Shown here piece by piece: positions 8,763 to 17,231 of a stretch of 64,000 bases of DNA. The notes beneath the pieces were generated by a model. That model worked only from the letters and a program-made list of their open reading frames with translations, had not been told where the DNA came from and did no database searches. Position numbers and translations under genes: made by a program. Source of the DNA: Cellvibrionaceae bacterium 1162T.S.0a.05 (lineage in GTDB: Bacteria; Pseudomonadota; Gammaproteobacteria; Pseudomonadales; Cellvibrionaceae). The stretch lies in assembly GCA_000964245.1 (NCBI GenBank), contig LANB01000001.1:1157501-1221500 (forward strand), given 5' to 3'. The first letter of the stretch is position 1; the number at the start of each line of letters is the position of its first letter.

Positions 8763-10457
8763 ATGACAAGCAAAGACAAACGTACTTACGATGCAATTGT
8801 AATCGGTTCCGGTGCCAGTGGTGGCTGGGCAGCGAAAGAACTCTGCGAAAAAGGCCTGCGCACGCTCGTACTGGAACGCGGCCGCGACGTTCAACATGTC
8901 AAGGATTACCCTACCGCCTCCAAAGGCATGTGGGAATACGAATTAAAAGGTGCGGTCCCACTTAAAGATCAACTCGCTTACGAAGGGCAGCGCTGGATGC
9001 GCGCCGATGTGATGCACTGGAAAGTTCGCAATGACGAACAAGCGTTTATTCAGGAAAAACCTTTTCACTGGTTTCGCGGTTATCATACGGGTGGCAAATC
9101 CTTGCTGTGGGCACGCCAAACACAACGTTGGAGTGACTTTGATTTCGAAGGCCCGGCACGCGACGGCTTTGCTGTCGACTGGCCAGTTCGCTACAAGGAA
9201 ATCGAAAAGTGGTATACCCATGTAGAAAAATTTGTCGGTATCTCTGGCAAAAAAGACGGCATTCCGGAATTACCCGACAGCGAAGTACAAAAACCTTTTG
9301 ATATGACCTGTCTTGAAGACTACTTCAAAGAGAGCCTAAAGAAACATTATGGTGATAAACGCCACCTCATACACGCGCGCTGCGCACATTTAACCGAACC
9401 CAAAGAAATCCATTTCGCACAGGGCCGAGTGAAATGCCAAAGTCAAACTATGTGCAATCGCGGCTGCAACTTCGGCGGTTACTTCAGTAGCAATTCCTCA
9501 ACGCTCCCCTGGGCACAAAAAACCGGTAAGCTCACACTGCGACCTGATGCCATTGTGCACTCTATTCTTTACGATGAAAAAAAATCCCGCGCAAGCGGCG
9601 TGCGCATTATCGACCGTCACAGCGGCGAAGAAATTGATTTTTACGCAAAGATTATTTTTGTGAATGCTTCAACAATTAATAGCAATGCGATTTTGCTCAA
9701 CTCCAAATCCAGTCGCTTTCCAAATGGTTTGGGAAACGATAATGGTTTGCTCGGCAAATACCTCTCTTGCCATAACTATCGCGGAAAAGGCAACGCCGTG
9801 TACGAAGGTTTTACCGATAAGATTACCAGTGGCCGGCGCCCAACCAACGCCTACATCCCCAACTTTCGCAACCTGCAAAAACAGGAAACACCCTTTCTAC
9901 GCGGCTACGCCAGTGGCATAAGCAGCGGGCGCCCTTTTAACCCGGAAAGAACAGACCTGATTGGTTCGTCGTTAACGGATTCTATTTTGAATCCGAAGTA
10001 TCAAGGCTGGTACATCGCGAGCTGGATGATGGGTGAGTGCGTCCCCGTTGAGTCCAACCATATGCGGCTGCACGAATCGCTCAAAGACAAATACGGCATC
10101 CCACAAATTGTGTTGTCGGTGGAGTGGACTGAAAACGACGATTTGATGGTGAAAGATTATCAGGAGCAAACAGAAGAAATGTTCCACAGGGCCGGCTTTT
10201 CAAATATTAATGTGCGCGATACCAAAAGCCCTCCCGGCTCCGATATTCACGAAATGGGCGGCGTTCGCATGGGCCATGATGCGAAGACCTCTTTGCTCAA
10301 CAAATGGAACCAGTTGCATCATTGTAAAAATGTATTCGTCACCGATGGTGCCTGTATGACCTCCACGGGTTCACAAAACCCGACCCTAACTTTCATGATG
10401 TTTACCGCACGCGCAGCAAATTATGCTGTTGATGAACTCAATCGACGAAATCTTTAA
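8763..10457 (+). CDS. GMC-family FAD oxidoreductase, probable periplasmic sugar/glycoside dehydrogenase
   Basis: 564 residues. The N-terminal dinucleotide motif GSGASGG is at 15-21 and ELCEKGLRTLVLERG follows. The C-terminal GMC_oxred_C part has HEMGGVRMG with the expected catalytic His and a GSQNPTLTFM segment with the second catalytic position (Asn), then a final FAD-binding helix. It probably forms a complex with the Tat-leader subunit encoded upstream. Such pairs oxidise sugar hydroxyls (gluconate C2, glucoside C3, fructose C5). The adjacent isomerase/epimerase-like gene favours a 3-keto-glycoside route, but the substrate is not provable from sequence. Confidence 0.88.
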   Translation: MTSKDKRTYDAIVIGSGASGGWAAKELCEKGLRTLVLERGRDVQHVKDYPTASKGMWEYELKGAVPLKDQLAYEGQRWMRADVMHWKVRNDEQAFIQEKPFHWFRGYHTGGKSLLWARQTQRWSDFDFEGPARDGFAVDWPVRYKEIEKWYTHVEKFVGISGKKDGIPELPDSEVQKPFDMTCLEDYFKESLKKHYGDKRHLIHARCAHLTEPKEIHFAQGRVKCQSQTMCNRGCNFGGYFSSNSSTLPWAQKTGKLTLRPDAIVHSILYDEKKSRASGVRIIDRHSGEEIDFYAKIIFVNASTINSNAILLNSKSSRFPNGLGNDNGLLGKYLSCHNYRGKGNAVYEGFTDKITSGRRPTNAYIPNFRNLQKQETPFLRGYASGISSGRPFNPERTDLIGSSLTDSILNPKYQGWYIASWMMGECVPVESNHMRLHESLKDKYGIPQIVLSVEWTENDDLMVKDYQEQTEEMFHRAGFSNINVRDTKSPPGSDIHEMGGVRMGHDAKTSLLNKWNQLHHCKNVFVTDGACMTSTGSQNPTLTFMMFTARAANYAVDELNRRNL

Positions 10458-10474
10458 AAGTAGAGTCAGCCCAC

Positions 10475-11332
10475 ATGAAAAAGACCTTTCTCAATGTATT
10501 TTTTGCAGCCGCAACATTGTTCGCATTGCCGCTTGCCATTGCTGATAATAAAGCAGGTTTTGACAAGCCGCTTGGCATCGCCCCTTACACCTTTCGTAAA
10601 CACTTCCCTGAAGGTGTCGCGGAAACACTCGACATAATCAAGGCCATGGGGTTTGTTTCCATCGAAGGAGGTGGCAATAATATGGATGCTCGCGAATACA
10701 AAAAATTATGTGATGAACGTGGGCTCAGCATTCCCGCAATGGGGGCGTCGTACGAAACCCTGGTCAACGACACACAGTCAATCATCGAACGCGCAAAAAT
10801 TTACGGTGCACGCTATGTCATGACCGCGTGGGTTCCCCACGAAAAAGGCCAATTCAATCTCGACAATGCCAAACAAGCCGTCGAGGACTTCAACACCTTT
10901 GGCAAAAAACTCGCGGACAATGGCATTACTTTCACCTATCACGCTCACGGCTATGAATTTCACCCTCACGAAGATGGCACACTGTTGGATTACATCATTC
11001 AAAATACAGATCCACGTTATGTAAGTTTTGAAATGGATACGTTTTGGATTCAATTTGGTGGTGGCGACCCCGCAGCCCTGCTATTGAAATACCCGAACCG
11101 ATGGAAGCTGATGCACCTTAAAGATATGCGCAAGGGGATTAAAAAAGATATGACCGGCCTTACTGACCCTCATCACGATGTTGAAATCGGAACAGGGCAA
11201 CTCGATTTTCTCGCAATACTTAAAGCCGCTGAGGAAATCGGCATTGAACATTACTTCATAGAAGATGAAAGCGATCGTATTCTGGAACAAATTCCCGCCA
11301 GTATTCGCTATTTACGGAGTCTCACACTTTAA
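10475..11332 (+). CDS. Exported TIM-barrel protein, sugar phosphate isomerase/epimerase (AP endonuclease 2) family
   Basis: 285 residues with a clear Sec signal peptide (about 1-23, ending LAIADN). The mature part is a xylose-isomerase-like TIM barrel. Candidate metal ligands are the Glu in VSIEGG, His in YHAHG, Asp in FEMDTFW, His in LMHLKDM and the terminal Glu in YFIEDES. Family members act on free sugars, keto-sugars and 3-keto-glycosides; export with a GMC dehydrogenase suggests it processes the oxidised product (inference). It starts 17 bases after the GMC stop and a terminator follows, so it closes the operon. Confidence 0.85.
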   Translation: MKKTFLNVFFAAATLFALPLAIADNKAGFDKPLGIAPYTFRKHFPEGVAETLDIIKAMGFVSIEGGGNNMDAREYKKLCDERGLSIPAMGASYETLVNDTQSIIERAKIYGARYVMTAWVPHEKGQFNLDNAKQAVEDFNTFGKKLADNGITFTYHAHGYEFHPHEDGTLLDYIIQNTDPRYVSFEMDTFWIQFGGGDPAALLLKYPNRWKLMHLKDMRKGIKKDMTGLTDPHHDVEIGTGQLDFLAILKAAEEIGIEHYFIEDESDRILEQIPASIRYLRSLTL

Positions 11333-11361
11333 GCGCTCACTGGCGCGACCGAGGTCTATAA

Positions 11362-11392
11362 GGTCGACGTTTGTCTCCCGTCGACCCTTTTT
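11362..11392 (+). terminator. Rho-independent terminator of the sugar-oxidation operon
   Basis: The perfect 8-base arms GGTCGACG and CGTCGACC are separated by 9 bases and followed by C and five T. It lies 30 bases after the isomerase stop. Confidence 0.85.
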
Positions 11393-11668
11393 ACATCCAA
11401 ACCAAATCACCGCAACGAATCTCACTTAACCCCTTGAAAAACCGGCATTTTTTCGAGCTGGCACCCACTTTGCAAACCTTCAATTCAGACACAATCTACA
11501 CCTGCGAAGCATCAGGCCTTCAAACATCAAGCCTTCAAAGGTGTCGACCTTGATAACGGACAGATTCAGCGGCCACCTTTAAACGACACACCATCGAAAA
11601 AGACAAATGTGCGCCGCGAGTTAACAGCAAAACCACGGAAGAACAGGAAAACTCTTGAGGATCAGGAA
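11393..11668. repeat. Intergenic region with a short tandem repeat
   Basis: No credible gene is seen between the terminator and the PEP-CTERM gene. At 11510-11539 two abutting 15-base units, CATCAGGCCTTCAAA and CATCAAGCCTTCAAA, differ at one base. They lie about 130-160 bases upstream of the PEP-CTERM start and could be a regulator site or simple slippage. Confidence 0.5.
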
Positions 11669-12382
11669 ATGAATGCGATAAAGAACACAATCAAGTTTGC
11701 CGCGTCACTTTTTCTAATTTCAGGTATCAATCACTTTGCCTCTGCAACGGTGATTGATTTTGAAGGTTTCGGTGCGGGCACGATCATTGATGACGAATAT
11801 GTTGCCAGTCTGGGCGTCACAATCAAGGGCTACAATGTTGCCCGCGGTGCCGACAATATGGCCGTGGTGTTTGACACCAACAATCCCACAGGTGGAGACA
11901 GCGACCTTGGCGCGCCCTTTTTCAACAACACGGGGCTCGGCACACTAAGCCCCGGCAATGTACTGATTATTCATGAACACCCTGACGAGTGTGACGCTTT
12001 GAGCTGCATTGATCCTGACGATGAAGGCCTTCGCCCCGCAGGTTACTTTGACATTCACTTTGGCGGCACAGTCTTACTCGAGAGCATTGATTTTTTCGAT
12101 GTTGAGGCTGAGGAAAACGGCACATCCAGCAACAATCGTATCAGCCTTTTTGACGCCGATGACAATGAGCTGTCTCCTTTTTATACCCCCAACACCGGCG
12201 GCGACAATAGGTGGACGCGCTTGAACTTTAATATCGAAGTGGCTTACATGCGCATCAAACTGCATGGTTCGGGTGCGATAGACAATATTCAATTCACACA
12301 GGTTCCAGAACCACCGACAATACTCTTATTGTTCGCCGGCATTCTCGGGCTCGGTGTGTTTCGCAAATTAAGAAAAGCCTGA
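11669..12382 (+). CDS. PEP-CTERM-anchored exported protein
   Basis: 237 residues from ATG 11669, chosen over the longer frame because GAGG lies about 10 bases upstream and a signal peptide (MNAIKNTIKFAASLFLISG, to about 29) then starts the protein. The C-terminus has the sorting signature VPEP, a hydrophobic stretch and a basic tail (FRKLRKA). PEP-CTERM proteins are processed by exosortase EpsH/XrtA systems and often belong to exopolysaccharide or biofilm matrices; no exosortase gene is in this window. The body is acidic and beta-rich, with a DFEGFGAGT start typical of PEP-CTERM beta-sandwich proteins. Its ligand is unknown. Confidence 0.88.
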   Translation: MNAIKNTIKFAASLFLISGINHFASATVIDFEGFGAGTIIDDEYVASLGVTIKGYNVARGADNMAVVFDTNNPTGGDSDLGAPFFNNTGLGTLSPGNVLIIHEHPDECDALSCIDPDDEGLRPAGYFDIHFGGTVLLESIDFFDVEAEENGTSSNNRISLFDADDNELSPFYTPNTGGDNRWTRLNFNIEVAYMRIKLHGSGAIDNIQFTQVPEPPTILLLFAGILGLGVFRKLRKA

Positions 12383-12429
12383 AACAGCAACTCTGAGTAT
12401 CATCGGGGTTTATCAATTGTGATTATTAT

Positions 12430-12465
12430 CTGGCTCGCCTACGCCACGTGCAGCGAGCCAGTTTT
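12430..12465 (+). terminator. Rho-independent terminator after the PEP-CTERM gene
   Basis: Nine-base perfect arms CTGGCTCGC and GCGAGCCAG with a 14-base loop, followed by TTTT. It lies about 50 bases past the stop. Confidence 0.85.
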
Positions 12466-12551
12466 AATTAACACTTCCCACCAGCACTATTTACCGTAAA
12501 ATACGCCGTTAAGCTAAAAAAATAATTGCTAACAGTCTCAAGGCGGCGCTA

Positions 12552-13808
12552 ATGAAATATCTTCCCCTGGCTTTATTTGTGTTTTTCTATTCCAGCTTTG
12601 CTCACAGCGCCAAATCAGACACGCTTTATGTCGACGGCCCCTGGCTTTACAGCGCCGCGGGTGAGCGCATTGTTTTACGCGGTTTTAACGAGATGTTCGT
12701 GTGGTCCAATGACAAAACCGGCGAGCGTTTGCTAGCCGAAATTGCACAAAGCGGTGCAAACAGTGTGCGCCTGGTGTGGGATTACAATTTCCCCGGCGAA
12801 CAGCTCAATGCTTTAATCGAAAACACAATAGCCCAAAAAATGATAGCGATTCCCGAGTGTCACAACGCGACCGGAAAATGGAATGCCGAATTGCAAGCAT
12901 GTGTCGACTTTTGGAAACAGGACACGCTGAAAGCCACTATCGAAAAACAGCGTAAATGGACCATACTCAACATCGCCAATGAAGCCGGGCCGCACAACAT
13001 CAGTGATGAAGATTTTCTGCAAACGTATAAGAAAGCTATTACGGAATTACGCGAGTGGGGTTACACCGTCCCCATTATGATCGATGCAACACGCTGGGGT
13101 CAGGATTTATCACAGCTTGTTCGCACAGCGCCTGCGCTACTCCAACACGACCCATTAAAAAATATTATATTTTCTGCGCATTCGTATTGGGATAAGGAAC
13201 TGGCCTTAAAAAATTATCAATTAATGGCAACGAGCGCACACGAGCAGGGCATTGTATACATCATCGGAGAAGGCCCCTCTGTCACCCGCGTTGGCCAATG
13301 TGACGACCCAGAACCTTTACCCTACCTCGAAGGCATGAAGATTTTGCAGGAAAATAATATTGGCTGGTTAAATTGGTCCTGGGGTGGCATGAGAAATGGC
13401 GATTGTGATGATTTTTTGTATTTTGATATTACACATCGCGGTGAGTTTGGTGCCTGGCAACATGAACCCGGTGCACAGATTGTTGCGCTCAGCCCCCACA
13501 GCGTTATGCAAACCTCGGAGCGGCCCGCCTCTTTTTATAATGGCAAAGACGTCGCACCTTCCGGTATTTACCTGCATATAGAAAATACGACGCTCGGCGT
13601 AGGCGAACGCAGCACTTACACATCGCTCGTCGCACCACTCAATGCAGCGAATCAAACCATTGAAATCAAAATTCTATCAGGCAAAGACAAGATCAAGATA
13701 GATAAAACCCGCAAGCAAATTAAAGCCTTGAAGAAGGGGCAAGCGCTTATACGTGCGCAAATTGCCAATACAGAATTGCACTGGGATGCCCCTTTGACGA
13801 TTCAGTGA
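12552..13808 (+). CDS. Secreted GH5-family glycoside hydrolase, mannanase-like
   Basis: 418 residues with a Sec signal peptide (about 1-19). A (beta/alpha)8 GH5 domain runs to about 310. The acid/base is E144 in LNIANEAG and the probable nucleophile is E240 in YIIGEG. The PECHNATG strand resembles the VHDATG element of bacterial beta-mannanases, so an endo-mannanase-type activity is my best guess. About 80 residues at the C-terminus (from about 335) look like a beta-sandwich module. AAGGCGG just upstream of ATG 12552 is a good ribosome site. The gene converges with the acyltransferase gene, 10 bases apart. Family call is strong; substrate is only suggested. Confidence 0.85.
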   Translation: MKYLPLALFVFFYSSFAHSAKSDTLYVDGPWLYSAAGERIVLRGFNEMFVWSNDKTGERLLAEIAQSGANSVRLVWDYNFPGEQLNALIENTIAQKMIAIPECHNATGKWNAELQACVDFWKQDTLKATIEKQRKWTILNIANEAGPHNISDEDFLQTYKKAITELREWGYTVPIMIDATRWGQDLSQLVRTAPALLQHDPLKNIIFSAHSYWDKELALKNYQLMATSAHEQGIVYIIGEGPSVTRVGQCDDPEPLPYLEGMKILQENNIGWLNWSWGGMRNGDCDDFLYFDITHRGEFGAWQHEPGAQIVALSPHSVMQTSERPASFYNGKDVAPSGIYLHIENTTLGVGERSTYTSLVAPLNAANQTIEIKILSGKDKIKIDKTRKQIKALKKGQALIRAQIANTELHWDAPLTIQ

Positions 13809-13818
13809 ATCAAATTCC

Positions 13819-15000
13819 CTACCCAGCCTGAATTGCGCTTGCTGAATGCGGCACTTCAGGCTTGCTGTTTTTACGCCCATTTAACATCCATCCGATGGGC
13901 GTCCATCTGACAAATACAACATACGTGGCAACACAGAATATCAGGGTGAGCAGCGAAGAAAGCGTAAACTCATAGAAGGCACTTCCTGATACATCCAGCA
14001 AATAATATTGAATTAACAGCAATACGGGCAGATGCGCTAAATATATCCAGTAGGATGCATCGGCAAAGAAACGCATCACCTTGTTTTGCCCACTAAGATA
14101 TTTTTTTGCCAATACCAACGATGCCACACTCATAAACACCGCGATATACACCAAACAGAGAACCATCACAATACGATTGAACCAGGGAGGATTGGCCGGC
14201 TCAAAGCTGGCGGCCGCCGGATAAAAATACTGGAAGGGAATAAATAACAACACACTTGCGAGTATCAGCCACCCGGCAGCGTTTGCAAAATACTGAATGT
14301 GTTTCGCCGAGAAAAACAGCACATAGCCATAGGCAAAGAAGCCCCCAAAGAAAATCAGGGCCCAGATTTGCGGCATAAAACTTTCCGGCGCAGGATAAGG
14401 AACGAAACCAAAAATAAATGCCGGTGCGATACACAAAGGCAAAATCAGGATAGCCAATACCGGAGGCAAATCGGCAATTTTTTGTTTCAGTTCGGTCGGG
14501 AGCAAGGTGCGCGCAACCCACAGCAAAATATAAAATATCACCAGATAGTACAAAAACCAAAGGTGGTAGGTACTGGGAGGAGGCTGGGGCGCATCGGGGA
14601 CATTTTGCATCCCTTTTACAAACTGAAGAATGGGTGATAGATGCTGAACATTCTCCAACGCCCACCCGATTGGGAACACAATCGCAACTGTAATGAGCGG
14701 CCAGAAAACAACAAAGGGGAGTAATACCCTGCGCGCTCTGTTCTTAAACAACGCTGTCATGCCGCGACGTTCAGCCAGGAGTGCAGCAAAGAATCCAGCA
14801 ATCATAAAAAACAAGGGCATTCTGAAGGCATGCAAGAAATTTGCAAACCAATCAAAGGCAGGGTGCATAACCTGGTCCGAACTCAGCCAAACGTTATGTA
14901 AAAACGGGCTGTATGCCAACGCTGCGTGAAAAAACACCCCCGCCAACATCGTCAAGGCGCGCAAATTATCCATATAATGTAATCTTTCTGTTGCTTCCAT
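13819..15000 (-). CDS. Membrane acyltransferase, acyltransferase-3 family
   Basis: About 393 residues with ten or so hydrophobic helices. The N-terminal YMDNLRALTMLAGVFFHAAL is the typical first helix with its conserved His, and RMPLFFMIAGFF marks the second. The family transfers acyl or succinyl groups to periplasmic glucans, exopolysaccharide or lipid-linked sugars; OpgC and exopolysaccharide O-acetylases are relatives. ATG 15000 is chosen because GGAG sits 6 bases upstream; ATG 15006 would touch that site. It starts 9 bases after the ABC permease gene, so it is probably the fourth gene of the GntR operon, which is unusual for such modules. Confidence 0.87.
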   Translation of the reverse strand: MEATERLHYMDNLRALTMLAGVFFHAALAYSPFLHNVWLSSDQVMHPAFDWFANFLHAFRMPLFFMIAGFFAALLAERRGMTALFKNRARRVLLPFVVFWPLITVAIVFPIGWALENVQHLSPILQFVKGMQNVPDAPQPPPSTYHLWFLYYLVIFYILLWVARTLLPTELKQKIADLPPVLAILILPLCIAPAFIFGFVPYPAPESFMPQIWALIFFGGFFAYGYVLFFSAKHIQYFANAAGWLILASVLLFIPFQYFYPAAASFEPANPPWFNRIVMVLCLVYIAVFMSVASLVLAKKYLSGQNKVMRFFADASYWIYLAHLPVLLLIQYYLLDVSGSAFYEFTLSSLLTLIFCVATYVVFVRWTPIGWMLNGRKNSKPEVPHSASAIQAG

Positions 15001-15009
15001 AACCATCTC

Positions 15010-15681
15010 CTAAATAAACGAGCGCTTAACCGAAAGTTTTAACAAGGTGAACACAACCGTTCCCGCTGAAAAAGCCAATAAGGCAAGTAAGGTTGTTGTT
15101 TCAAAGGGTGTCCACACCATCACCGCCGAATCGAAATGCTGGTATACCCTGGGATTCTGCGCCAACCACATAATGAAAGGGTTGATCATAAGGTTGACAA
15201 TCACCATGGAAAAAATTGACCAACCTTCGGACTCGGTAAGCATGGCAACACACAGTACTACCGAGTAATTGACCAGCACAAAACAACACACCAGAAACAA
15301 AAAGGGAAAAAGCCCGTTCGGAATGTGTGTACTGAATATCACAAAGGTTACCGCCGCGACAAAAACCGTCCAGAACGTCATGATTAGTACGAGATTGGCA
15401 ATCAGTTTGGCGAAGTAAAATTCAAGAGGGCTCAAAGGCAAGGTAATAATAAATGGCATTACTTGCTCTTTTTTCTCCATAATGACGGTTGTCACAATCG
15501 TATGACACCCCAGGGCAACCATTACAGTTAACAGAATCAAGGCGCCTATATAGAACGCATAAACATGCGGATAAGAAAATATAGCGAGCCCCAGAATACC
15601 CGCAGCCACATAGGCAGCGATCATTTTCTTTTGCAGATCCAGGTCTTTCACAATTAATTTTTTTACCGAAGCCATATTCAT
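15010..15681 (-). CDS. ABC-2 type permease of the second GntR-linked module
   Basis: 223 residues with about six transmembrane segments (first pair near 22-60, last near 190-212). It overlaps the upstream ATPase gene by 4 bases. It is shorter than the permease at 4604, so this is a separate transporter, not a recent duplicate. Substrate unknown; the downstream acyltransferase hints at an envelope role (inference). Confidence 0.84.
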   Translation of the reverse strand: MNMASVKKLIVKDLDLQKKMIAAYVAAGILGLAIFSYPHVYAFYIGALILLTVMVALGCHTIVTTVIMEKKEQVMPFIITLPLSPLEFYFAKLIANLVLIMTFWTVFVAAVTFVIFSTHIPNGLFPFLFLVCCFVLVNYSVVLCVAMLTESEGWSIFSMVIVNLMINPFIMWLAQNPRVYQHFDSAVMVWTPFETTTLLALLAFSAGTVVFTLLKLSVKRSFI

Positions 15682-16565
15682 AACGAATTCTCCCTTTTTA
15701 CATGCGCAACAAAAATTTCTTCCAGATCCATTCGGTTAACTTCCAATACTTCCAGCCCTTTTTCTTGCAAAACACCGGGTACGCCGTCGTTATAATGCTC
15801 GATCTTCAACTCGGTTAATGAACCACTTTCCCTGCGCTGTGTAATACCGGGTATCGCCGCCCAATCGTTCACACTTCCCCGACACAGAATACGTCGCCAG
15901 CCATTTAAAAATGTGTCTGTATTACTGGCAGCGACCACGATACCTTCGTGTAAAAACGTGAGAGTGTCTGACAAACGCTCCACTTCCTGAGTATTGTGCG
16001 AAGAAAATAAAATACTGCGCTCTTCATCCAACAAGACATCGGCAAGTTCATCCATAATTTCGCTACGTGCAATTGGGTCGAGCCCTGTCGTCGGTTCATC
16101 AAGCACCAACAACTGCGTACGGCGCGCCAACAAAAGCAGTAAAAAGGCTTTTACTCGCTGCCCGTGGGAAAACCCTGCGAGCTTTTGATCCTTATTCAAA
16201 CGGAATTTTTTCAGCAAGGTGTTCGCATAGCCCTGATCCCAATCCGGGTAAAAAGCCGCAACCAGTTGCATGTGCCAACCAAGGTTCTGGTTTTTGTATA
16301 AGCGCATATCTTCTGATGCAAAGGCCATTCGGCTTTTGGCTCTTACCTGGTGCTCAGGTAGACGACAACCCAACACGTCGACCTCGCCTTTATCAGCGGC
16401 GATGAGCCCCATAATGATGCGAATTGTCGTGGACTTGCCCGCGCCGTTCATCCCAACCAGCCCCATTACTTCACCTTTTGGCAAATGCAAATCGAGATTC
16501 TTCAGCTGAAAATTCGCGTAACGTTTTTCCACATTGTTTAAGGCAATTGCCAATTCACTTTCCAT
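15678..16565 (-). CDS. ABC transporter ATP-binding protein, second module
   Basis: 295 residues. Walker A is GMNGAGKST near 40, the signature is altered (FSHGQ), and Walker B reads LLVLDEPTTGLD. The switch His is in FSSHNTQE. The ATG overlaps the GntR stop by one base and AAGGAAAG upstream is a clear ribosome site. It pairs with the permease at 15010. Substrate unknown. Confidence 0.92.
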   Translation of the reverse strand: MESELAIALNNVEKRYANFQLKNLDLHLPKGEVMGLVGMNGAGKSTTIRIIMGLIAADKGEVDVLGCRLPEHQVRAKSRMAFASEDMRLYKNQNLGWHMQLVAAFYPDWDQGYANTLLKKFRLNKDQKLAGFSHGQRVKAFLLLLLARRTQLLVLDEPTTGLDPIARSEIMDELADVLLDEERSILFSSHNTQEVERLSDTLTFLHEGIVVAASNTDTFLNGWRRILCRGSVNDWAAIPGITQRRESGSLTELKIEHYNDGVPGVLQEKGLEVLEVNRMDLEEIFVAHVKRENSL

Positions 16566-16948
16566 TATTTCTTTCCTTTCTGCCTGTTATAAATCACACG
16601 CAAATGTTGAATAAGCGTGTCTTCATCGACTTCCGCTTTTATCGCTGTCTGCGCGGCGCTTTCCAGTGCTTTTTGCACCTTGTCATCCAGCACGCCTGCC
16701 TCATTGCGCATAGCAACAAAGGAACCTCGGCCCGCTTTGGTGGCAATCAAGCCCGCCTCCTCCAGATCTGCATAAGCGCGCTTGACGGTGATAACACTGA
16801 CTTTTGTTACCGCAGCCAATTCCCGAATGGAAGGCAAAGGCTGCCCCGGCGGCCAATCACCCGCCATGATTTTTAATTTGATCTGGTCAAATATCTGCGC
16901 ATACATCGGCCGCGCGTCCGACTGCGACAAAAAGAGTTCTTCACTCAA
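16565..16948 (-). CDS. GntR-family regulator, YtrA subfamily, second module
   Basis: 127 residues: a winged helix (about 15-82, with PSIRELAAVTKVSVITVKRA as recognition region) and a short tail. The start is TTG at 16948, with AAGGA about 10 bases upstream. A three-codon reading frame (ATG ATG TTT TGA) overlaps the TTG, which could weaken or couple initiation. It heads the regulator-ATPase-permease-acyltransferase operon. The palindromes at 17066-17100 are likely operators and lie between it and leuS. Confidence 0.9.
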   Translation of the reverse strand: MSEELFLSQSDARPMYAQIFDQIKLKIMAGDWPPGQPLPSIRELAAVTKVSVITVKRAYADLEEAGLIATKAGRGSFVAMRNEAGVLDDKVQKALESAAQTAIKAEVDEDTLIQHLRVIYNRQKGKK

Positions 16949-17065
16949 AACATCATTTTCCTTTTAACCTCTTGCTTTCAAGCTCTTACTTCCAAGCTCA
17001 TCCAGGTCGCTGAAGCCATTCACCGTAATCCTGCATTGTTAATACAGGGCTAAGAAAACCTAGCC

Positions 17066-17100
17066 GTGTATATTTATATACACAGTATATACAGATATAC
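17066..17100. promoter_or_regulatory. Tandem palindromes, candidate operators of the second GntR module
   Basis: The first is GTGTATATTTATATACAC at 17066-17083, perfect 8-base arms around TT. One base later a second, imperfectly related palindrome, GTATAT-ACAG-ATATAC, fills 17085-17100. The pair lies about 120 bases upstream of the GntR TTG and about 130 bases upstream of leuS. Two adjacent sites suggest cooperative binding of two dimers; whether leuS is affected is unknown. Confidence 0.68.
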
Positions 17101-17231
17101 ACAGATAGCAACAGTGAAATTTAATTATTGGGTTTTCATGGTTTTTAGCGCTTTACTTACCTACACCGCCCCGCTGCTTTTTGTCATAATGCACGGCCAT
17201 TTCCTAAGGATGCACGCAAGCCCTACCCACA

